12,196 nt of DNA, taken from positions 1-12,196 of the forward strand of contig JAQTNZ010000029.1 of the NCBI GenBank assembly GCA_028713595.1. Direction: 5' to 3'. The DNA is from Methylovulum sp. Lineage in GTDB: Bacteria > Pseudomonadota > Gammaproteobacteria > Methylococcales > Methylomonadaceae. Position numbers and translations under genes: made by a program. This document shows, piece after piece, positions 6,612 to 12,196 of this stretch. The notes under the pieces are model-generated. The model saw only the letters and a program-made list of their open reading frames with translations. It searched no databases and had not been told where the DNA came from. Position 1 is the stretch's first letter. The number at the start of each line of letters is the position of its first letter.

Positions 6612-8138
6612 ATGAAAAACCAAAACCGTTTGCTGCTTGCGGCGGCCATTAACGGCCTATTGGCTGTTGCTGGCGTTGACGTTGCCGCCGCCGATGAGAA
6701 AGACCGCAAAATTGATAGGCTGGAAAAACGTCTGCGTCTGCTGGAAGAGCGTTTGAACGCGAGCCCCAGCCTTAACACGCCCAGCAACCCTGGCAAACCT
6801 GACCCCGTTGTCCAATCCTTAGACCAAAAAATCAAAATCCTTGAACGCCAAAATGAAGTAAGCAAGGAAATTGCCTTGGAAGCCTCCAAAACAGCACCCA
6901 AACTGGAGGTTAGCAACAAAGGCGTAAGCTTTACCTCGGCTGATGGCGACCATTCCGTGCGTCTGCGTGCTTCAATACAAGGGGACGAGCGTTTTTTCAT
7001 GGATGACCCTTCGGGTTCAGGCAACCTTAATAACCGTTTTGATCTCAAACAAGCACGTATCTGGCTGGAAGGGCGGTTTTGGAAATACAACGACTTTAAA
7101 ATTATGCCTGATTTTGGTAATGGTTCCACCATACTGGCAGATGCTTACATTGATTTGCATTACTGGAATGGCGCGGCCTTGAACGTGGGCAAGCAAAAAA
7201 CCCCGCTCAGTTTGGAACGTTTGCAAGGTGATACTGACGGCATGTTTGTCGAACGTGCTTACCCCACCTATCTTGCCAGCAACCGTGACAACGGCATTAA
7301 GCTACACGGCAGTTTTGGCGCGCCCGGACGCAAGACCGAATACGCAGGGCCTATTGATTTCAAAAATTTTGCCACTTATGAAGTGGGCGTATTTAATGGC
7401 GGCGGTGATAACGGCGCCCTGGATAACTATAAGCCGTCTGGTGATGACAAAGAAGTGGCGGGGCGTTTGTGGATACACCCCTTCCAGAATTCCTCCATCA
7501 ATGTGCTGGATAACCTAGGCTTAGGTGTTGCGGCCAGCTACGACCAGGCACAAAACGATGCCGCCCATCTGAATAATATCAAAAGTGCCATAGGCCAAAA
7601 CACGATTGTTGATTACGGCAAGCTAAAAACGGGCCTCACCAGTATTGCGGCAGATGGCGAGCATTACCGCATTTATCCGCAAGCTTATTGGTATACCGGC
7701 CCTTATGGCCTGCTGGGCGAATATGCCTTGTCTTCACAACAATTGACGGGTGATGCAGGGCGCACCCATATCAAACAAGACAATTCCGCGTGGCAAATCC
7801 AAGCATCTTATGTCCTGACCGGTGAAAATAACGCTTTCCAAAGCGTCAAACCACGGGCTGCGTTTAACCCGTCAAAAGGCCAATGGGGCGCGTTGCAATT
7901 TGCCGCACGCTGGAGTGAGCTGTCCATCGATAAAAGCACCTTCCAACTGTTAAGCACAAGCAGCTCGGTCAGCCAAGCGACCGCGTGGGCATTGGGTTTC
8001 AACTGGTATCTGAACAACAATACCCGCTTGATGGCCGATTATGAAGACACCCGTTTTACAGGCGGTGCCTCAGCCGCAGCGGGCGGCAACCGCCCTGAAG
8101 AAAAAGCCTTCGCCACCCGTTTGCAGATCGTTTTTTAA
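6612..8138 (+). CDS. outer-membrane porin of the OprO/OprP family
   Basis: This 508-residue protein is an outer-membrane beta-barrel of the phosphate-selective porin O/P type. A signal peptide ends with VAAA and probable cleavage after residue 27. A charged heptad-rich segment follows (DEKDRKIDRLEKRLRLLEERL, about 28-48, and again about 67-93), which should form a periplasmic coiled coil. The barrel starts around GVSFTSADGDHSVRLRASIQ (about 104-123) and has typical alternating strands: FDLKQARIWLEGRFW, FKIMPDFGNGS, LNVGKQKTPLSLERL. It ends in Phe, the usual outer-membrane assembly signal. Placed between the oscA-like gene and sbp, it most likely supplies sulfate or a related anion to Sbp; phosphate selectivity is not supported by the context. 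The ATG at 6612 has AAAGGTG about 6 bases upstream. Sulfate specificity is inferred from position only. Confidence 0.82.
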   Translation: MKNQNRLLLAAAINGLLAVAGVDVAAADEKDRKIDRLEKRLRLLEERLNASPSLNTPSNPGKPDPVVQSLDQKIKILERQNEVSKEIALEASKTAPKLEVSNKGVSFTSADGDHSVRLRASIQGDERFFMDDPSGSGNLNNRFDLKQARIWLEGRFWKYNDFKIMPDFGNGSTILADAYIDLHYWNGAALNVGKQKTPLSLERLQGDTDGMFVERAYPTYLASNRDNGIKLHGSFGAPGRKTEYAGPIDFKNFATYEVGVFNGGGDNGALDNYKPSGDDKEVAGRLWIHPFQNSSINVLDNLGLGVAASYDQAQNDAAHLNNIKSAIGQNTIVDYGKLKTGLTSIAADGEHYRIYPQAYWYTGPYGLLGEYALSSQQLTGDAGRTHIKQDNSAWQIQASYVLTGENNAFQSVKPRAAFNPSKGQWGALQFAARWSELSIDKSTFQLLSTSSSVSQATAWALGFNWYLNNNTRLMADYEDTRFTGGASAAAGGNRPEEKAFATRLQIVF

Positions 8139-8184
8139 CGCCCCCCCTATTAATGCTTAAGCCCTATTGTTTTAAGGAAATGAT

Positions 8185-9192
8185 ATGAAGAACCTTACAT
8201 CTACGCTAAAACTGGCGGTACTGGCCGTTAGTTTGACCCTAGGCCAGTCTGTATTTGCCGACCGGACATTGCTGAACGTCTCTTATGACCCCACCCGCGA
8301 ACTATACCAAGACTTTAACAAAGAATTCACCAAATATTGGAAAGAAAAGACGGGCGAGACCGTAGCTATCCAACAATCACATGGCGGAGCCGGCAAACAG
8401 GCACGGGCCGTGATTGACGGTTTGGATGCCGATGTCCTGACATTGGCGATCACTTACGACATCGACAAAATTGCCGACAAAGCCAAGCTATTGCCGACAG
8501 ATTGGCAAAGCCGCCTACCGAACAACAGCATCCCCTATACCTCGACCATCGTGTTTCTGGTGCGTAAAGGCAACCCTAAAGGCATTAAGAATTGGGATGA
8601 CCTGGTCAAAGAAGGCGTGTCCGTGGTGACACCTAACCCTAAAACCTCAGGCGGTGCCCGTTACAACTATCTGGCGGCCTGGGCATTTGCCGAAAAACAA
8701 TACGGCGGTAAAGAGGCGGCGAAAGAGTTCATCAAAAAGCTGTATAAAAACGTCCCTGTCCTGGACTCAGGCGCACGCGGAGCCACCACGACCTTTTTGC
8801 AACGCGGCATTGGCGATGTCTTGCTGGCCTGGGAAAATGAAGCCCTGTTAGCCATCAAGGAAATGGGCGGTGACCAAGTAGAAATCGTTGCGCCACCGAC
8901 CAGCATCTTGGCCGAAACACCGGTGGCGGTAGTGGATACGGTCGTCAACAAACGTGGCACCAAAGATTTGGCGGAAGCTTATTTGAATTATCTGTATACC
9001 CCAGCCGGGCAAAAATTGGCGGCGAAACACTATTACCGCCCGATAGAGCCAAAATACGCTGACCCAACCGATATCGCCCAATTCCCAAAACTGGAACTGT
9101 TCACCATCAAAGATCGTTTTGGTAGCTGGGAAGCCGTGCAACAAGAGCATTTTGACGATAACGGCATATTTGACCAGATTTACGCCCCTTAA
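8185..9192 (+). CDS. sbp: periplasmic sulfate-binding protein
   Basis: This 335-residue protein is the substrate-binding component of the sulfate/thiosulfate ABC importer. The signal peptide runs to VFA with cleavage after residue 25. The mature protein carries both family signatures: [15 protein letters not shown] (31-45) and [16 protein letters not shown] (151-166). SHGGAGKQ (65-72), [12 protein letters not shown] (83-94) and [11 protein letters not shown] (194-204) also match Sbp/CysP proteins and line the anion site. Length is normal. AAGGAAAT lies a few bases before the ATG. It follows the porin gene by 46 bases and precedes cysT by 177 bases, a gap that holds a large hairpin. Sulfate versus thiosulfate preference cannot be decided; the overall match favours Sbp. 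Confidence 0.95.
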   Translation: MKNLTSTLKLAVLAVSLTLGQSVFADRTLLNVSYDPTRELYQDFNKEFTKYWKEKTGETVAIQQSHGGAGKQARAVIDGLDADVLTLAITYDIDKIADKAKLLPTDWQSRLPNNSIPYTSTIVFLVRKGNPKGIKNWDDLVKEGVSVVTPNPKTSGGARYNYLAAWAFAEKQYGGKEAAKEFIKKLYKNVPVLDSGARGATTTFLQRGIGDVLLAWENEALLAIKEMGGDQVEIVAPPTSILAETPVAVVDTVVNKRGTKDLAEAYLNYLYTPAGQKLAAKHYYRPIEPKYADPTDIAQFPKLELFTIKDRFGSWEAVQQEHFDDNGIFDQIYAP

Positions 9193-9199
9193 GGCACAA

Positions 9200-9241
9200 T
9201 CAGGACAAGGGCGGCAAAAAACCGTCCGCACCTTGTCCTGA
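9200..9241 (+). terminator. large stem-loop after sbp, probable mRNA stabiliser or partial terminator
   Basis: TCAGGACAAGG (9200-9210) and CCTTGTCCTGA (9231-9241) are perfect 11-bp arms. GCGG (9211-9214) and CCGC (9226-9229) extend the stem past one bulged A, leaving an 11-base loop. It starts 8 bases after the sbp stop. No strong T-run follows, so complete termination is unlikely. Hairpins at this position in binding-protein operons typically raise binding-protein mRNA relative to the permease genes. Confidence 0.7.
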
Positions 9242-9369
9242 GAACTACCCTTTACGTTTACCTTGCGCTGCCACCCAAAAATGGGAGTAGCGTGCCATAA
9301 CCCAAGCCCCCCCCCATTTCGCCGTGTTGTCATATTTGCATAACCTGACGGCAAAAACGAAGGTTAACT

Positions 9370-10197
9370 ATGAGAAAAAGTTACATTATGCCGGGGCTAG
9401 GCCCCACGCTGGGTTTTACACTCGTGTACCTATGCCTGATTGTGCTGATCCCGTTAAGCACCTTGTTCTTCAAAAGCTTTGAACTGACCGGTGCGGATTA
9501 TCTCAAAATCATCACCCATGACCGTGTGCTTGCCTCGTTTAGGGTCAGTTTCACCACCGCCTTGGCGGCGGCCTGTGTCGCCAGTTTTTTTGGCTTTATC
9601 ATCGCATGGACGTTCGTGCGCTATTCCTTTCCTGGCAAACGCCTGTTTGACGCGCTGATTGATTTGCCGTTTGCCCTGCCCACCGCCGTGGCCGGTATAG
9701 TCTTGGCGACCATTTACCAACCCAATGGCATGATCGGGCAATGGCTGATGCAAGGATTTGGCATACAAGTCGCTTATAAGCCTTTAGGTATTGTCATCGC
9801 CTTGATTTTTATCAGCCTCCCCTTTGTCGTGCGCACGGTTGAACCCGTGTTGCAGGAGTTTGATTCCTCTATGGAAGAAGCCGCCGCCAGCTTAGGGGCA
9901 ACACGCTTGCAAGTGTTTGTCAAAATCATTTTCCCGAACATATTCCCCGCACTGATGACCGGTTTTGCCTTGGCGTTTGCGCGGGGTATCGGCGAATACG
10001 GCTCGGTCATTTTCATTGCCGGCAACTTGCCTTATGTATCGGAAATTGTCCCGTTGATGATTGTCACCCGCTTGGAGCAATACGATATTCCGGGTGCCAC
10101 CGCCATTGCCCTGACCATGCTGGTGATTTCTTTCATCCTATTGCTGGTCATCAATTTGTTGCAGCTCTGGGTACGCAAACGTTCCGGGCAATTATAA
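9370..10197 (+). CDS. cysT: sulfate ABC transporter permease CysT (CysU)
   Basis: This 275-residue inner-membrane permease forms a heterodimer with CysW. Hydrophobic segments lie at about 11-34, 58-82, 99-117, 138-155, 193-217 and 243-266, the usual six-helix layout. The cytoplasmic coupling loop that contacts CysA is clear: EEAAASLGATRLQVFVKI (169-186) followed by FPN, the EAA motif of binding-protein-dependent permeases. IDLPFALPTAVAGIVL (97-112) is characteristic of CysT. A GAAGGTTA ribosome site sits just before the ATG at 9370. cysW starts 12 bases after the stop, so the two are tightly co-translated. Confidence 0.95.
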   Translation: MRKSYIMPGLGPTLGFTLVYLCLIVLIPLSTLFFKSFELTGADYLKIITHDRVLASFRVSFTTALAAACVASFFGFIIAWTFVRYSFPGKRLFDALIDLPFALPTAVAGIVLATIYQPNGMIGQWLMQGFGIQVAYKPLGIVIALIFISLPFVVRTVEPVLQEFDSSMEEAAASLGATRLQVFVKIIFPNIFPALMTGFALAFARGIGEYGSVIFIAGNLPYVSEIVPLMIVTRLEQYDIPGATAIALTMLVISFILLLVINLLQLWVRKRSGQL

Positions 10198-10209
10198 GGA
10201 GATGAGATT

Positions 10210-11049
10210 ATGAGCGCCGTTACCCAAACCCTCACCAAACAAGCGTTACGCGATCCGGCCTGGCTAAGATGGGCAGTCATCAGCATTGCCTTAGGGTTTA
10301 TTGTGCTGTTTTTATGCCTGCCCTTAGCCATCGTCATAACTGAAGCCTTCGCCAAAGGTTGGACGGCTTATGTCAACGCATTGGGCGAACCGGATGCACA
10401 AGCGGCATTGCGCTTGACCTTGCTGACCGCCCTGATCACCGTACCGCTGAACACCCTGCTCGGTGTCTGCGCCGCCTGGGCCATCACCCGTTTTGAATTT
10501 ACCGGCAAAAGTTTGCTGACCACGTTGATTGATTTGCCGTTTTCAGTGTCACCAGTCATTTCCGGCCTTATTTTCGTGCTGATGTTCGGTGCCCAAGGCT
10601 GGTTCGGGCATTGGCTATCCGCCCATGACATCAAAATCATTTTTGCCGTGCCGGGGATTGTGTTGGCGACCTTGTTCATCACCTTCCCATTTGTCGCCCG
10701 TGAGCTGATCCCATTGATGCAGGAAATGGGCAGCGAGGAAGAAGAAGCCGCACTGTCGTTAGGCGCGAGCGGCTGGCAGATGTTTTTTCAGATTACCTTA
10801 CCCAACATCAAATGGGCGTTATTGTACGGTGTGCTGTTATGTAACGCGCGGGCGATGGGCGAGTTCGGCGCAGTTTCGGTGGTGTCCGGGCACATCCGTG
10901 GCCTGACCAACACCCTGCCCTTACATGTCGAAGTCAGTTATAACGAATACGATTTTGTCGGCGCCTTCGCCAGCGCGTCAATTTTGGCGGGCCTGGCCAT
11001 TGTCACTTTGATTTTGAAATCGATTTTGGAATGGCGGCAGGGCAAATAG
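10210..11049 (+). CDS. cysW: sulfate ABC transporter permease CysW
   Basis: This 279-residue permease is the partner of CysT. Membrane segments are visible at about 21-45, 67-92, 107-127, 146-162, 203-226 and 250-271. The coupling-loop motif [19 protein letters not shown] (176-194) followed by ITLPN binds the ATPase. [15 protein letters not shown] (217-231) is typical of CysW. The ribosome site AAGGAGATGAG overlaps the end of the 12-base gap after cysT. cysA begins 53 bases downstream; that gap has only a small AGGCA/TGCCT hairpin (11065-11080). Confidence 0.95.
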   Translation: MSAVTQTLTKQALRDPAWLRWAVISIALGFIVLFLCLPLAIVITEAFAKGWTAYVNALGEPDAQAALRLTLLTALITVPLNTLLGVCAAWAITRFEFTGKSLLTTLIDLPFSVSPVISGLIFVLMFGAQGWFGHWLSAHDIKIIFAVPGIVLATLFITFPFVARELIPLMQEMGSEEEEAALSLGASGWQMFFQITLPNIKWALLYGVLLCNARAMGEFGAVSVVSGHIRGLTNTLPLHVEVSYNEYDFVGAFASASILAGLAIVTLILKSILEWRQGK

Positions 11050-11102
11050 CCGCTTAATAACATCAGGCATGCAACTGCCTACATCAATTTTGAGAAAACA
11101 CC

Positions 11103-12146
11103 ATGAGCATCATACTTTCCGACATCAGCAAAAATTTTGGCCAATTCGCCGCACTTAACCATATTGACTTGGAAATCCCCGAAGGCGAACTAGTCGCCCT
11201 GCTCGGCCCTTCCGGTTGCGGCAAAACCACGCTGTTACGCATTATCGCCGGACTCGAACAAGCCGACTCAGGCCGAGTGCTGCTCAATGGCGAGGACAAG
11301 ACCGAACAGCATGTCAGCCATCGCGGCATTGGCTTTGTCTTCCAGCATTACGCCCTGTTCCGGCACATGACGGTATTTGACAACATCGCCTTCGGCTTGC
11401 GCGTCAAGCCCAAGCAGCACCGCCCATCCGAAGCCGACATTGCCAAAAAAGTCCATGCCTTGCTGAGTTTGGTGCAACTGGACTGGCTGCATGACCGCTT
11501 CCCAGACCAACTGTCCGGCGGGCAACGCCAACGGATCGCTTTGGCACGGGCTTTGGCGGTGGAACCGGAAGTGCTGTTGCTGGATGAGCCATTTGGTGCC
11601 TTGGATGCCAGCGTCCGTAAAGATTTGCGGCAATGGCTGAGAAACCTGCATCATGAACTGAACGTCACCAGCATTTTCGTCACCCACGACCAAGAAGAGG
11701 CGATGGAAGTCGCCAGCCAAGTCGTTGTGCTTAACCAAGGCCGTATCGAACAGCAAGGCGCGCCCAGCGACATTTATGACCATCCCGCCAATGCCTTTGT
11801 TTCCCGCTTTATCGGCCAGACCAATGTGTTTACCGCCGATGAATACGAGGCCATCTGGCTACAATCGTCAGGCTTGTCGGTTGACAACCAAAGCGGCAAA
11901 ACCGCCCATGTCCGCCCGCATGATATAGACGTACAAAAAGCCACGGATGAGACTGTCGCCCCGGCAATTCTGAAAGACTGGCAACATCTGGGGGCGTTAA
12001 TCCGTATTGAACTGGTCAAGAATGCCGCCCAAGGCGACAAGGCGGCAGTCTATGCGGAAATGCCCAACGAGCAGTTCAAACGTTTACAACTACAGCGCGG
12101 CGATAAGGTGGATTTGCGTATCCGTAATGCCCATTGGTTCCATTAG
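11103..12146 (+). CDS. cysA: sulfate ABC transporter ATPase CysA
   Basis: This 347-residue ATPase powers the CysTW channel from the cytoplasmic side. All nucleotide-binding elements are present: Walker A GPSGCGKT (35-42), Q-loop Gln81, signature LSGGQ (137-141), Walker B VLLLDE (157-162), D-loop ALD and switch His195 in [10 protein letters not shown]. The region after about 240 begins FIGQTNVF and continues with a C-terminal regulatory/TOBE-like domain (HVRPHDIDV at about 269-277). Length is close to that of other CysA proteins. The ribosome site is weak (GAGAAAA before CACC-ATG), perhaps to hold ATPase below permease levels. It is the last gene of the operon, followed by a strong hairpin. 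Confidence 0.95.
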   Translation: MSIILSDISKNFGQFAALNHIDLEIPEGELVALLGPSGCGKTTLLRIIAGLEQADSGRVLLNGEDKTEQHVSHRGIGFVFQHYALFRHMTVFDNIAFGLRVKPKQHRPSEADIAKKVHALLSLVQLDWLHDRFPDQLSGGQRQRIALARALAVEPEVLLLDEPFGALDASVRKDLRQWLRNLHHELNVTSIFVTHDQEEAMEVASQVVVLNQGRIEQQGAPSDIYDHPANAFVSRFIGQTNVFTADEYEAIWLQSSGLSVDNQSGKTAHVRPHDIDVQKATDETVAPAILKDWQHLGALIRIELVKNAAQGDKAAVYAEMPNEQFKRLQLQRGDKVDLRIRNAHWFH

Positions 12147-12154
12147 ATGTTAAC

Positions 12155-12191
12155 TGCCCCGCCCTCGAAACAGCTTTTCGGGGGCGGGGCA
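12155..12191 (+). terminator. intrinsic terminator of the sulfate operon
   Basis: TGCCCCGCCC (12155-12164) pairs with GGGCGGGGCA (12182-12191). The stem continues through one T-G pair and CGAAA (12166-12170) with TTTCG (12176-12180), around a 5-base loop. The 16-bp stem starts 8 bases after the cysA stop. The window ends five bases later, so the T-run cannot be seen. The near-symmetric stem could also serve a converging gene. Confidence 0.75.
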
Positions 12192-12196
12192 ACCTT

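Noticed and set aside
11268..11783. 171-codon minus-strand frame inside cysA
   Set aside because: It is antisense to the ATPase motifs, a common artefact in genes of this codon use.
1..12196. CRISPR array, tRNA or rRNA genes
   Set aside because: No regularly spaced repeats, cloverleaf structure or ribosomal RNA sequence was recognised on reading both strands.

Overview
The window looks like a chromosomal segment of a gammaproteobacterium. A type I methanotroph (Methylococcales) is my best guess from the gene mix and protein style, but no taxonomic marker here proves it. I see no tRNA, rRNA, CRISPR array, transposase or phage gene.

Left part (about 1-4440, minus strand): a compact two-gene operon. 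A secreted protein with one haem-binding motif (2807-4360) is followed 14 bases later by a large GH31 enzyme (18-2792). The GH31 protein has the motif set of alpha-1,4-glucan lyases (EC 4.2.2.13), not of ordinary alpha-glucosidases. Lyases cleave starch or glycogen without water and release 1,5-anhydro-D-fructose. A probable promoter overlapped by a 7-bp inverted repeat lies just upstream of the haem-protein gene.

Middle (about 4440-6290): an AT-rich, apparently non-coding gap with several stem-loops, then a lone minus-strand TatD/YcfH-type metal-dependent hydrolase gene (5248-6021) with its own likely terminator. The gap after it carries a promoter and two palindromes that face the next operon.

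Right part (6294-12191, plus strand): a complete sulfate-uptake operon. In order it holds a 58-residue YezD/OscA-like protein, an OprO/OprP-type outer-membrane porin, the periplasmic sulfate-binding protein Sbp, the permeases CysT and CysW, and the ATPase CysA. A strong stem-loop closes the cluster. Together these can carry sulfate across the outer membrane (porin), the periplasm (Sbp) and the inner membrane (CysTWA). A large hairpin between sbp and cysT probably makes sbp mRNA more abundant or stable than the transporter mRNA.

The least ordinary content is the glucan-lyase/haem-protein operon. Next come the regulatory architecture of the sulfate operon (leader palindromes, repeats before the porin gene, hairpin after sbp) and its dedicated porin.
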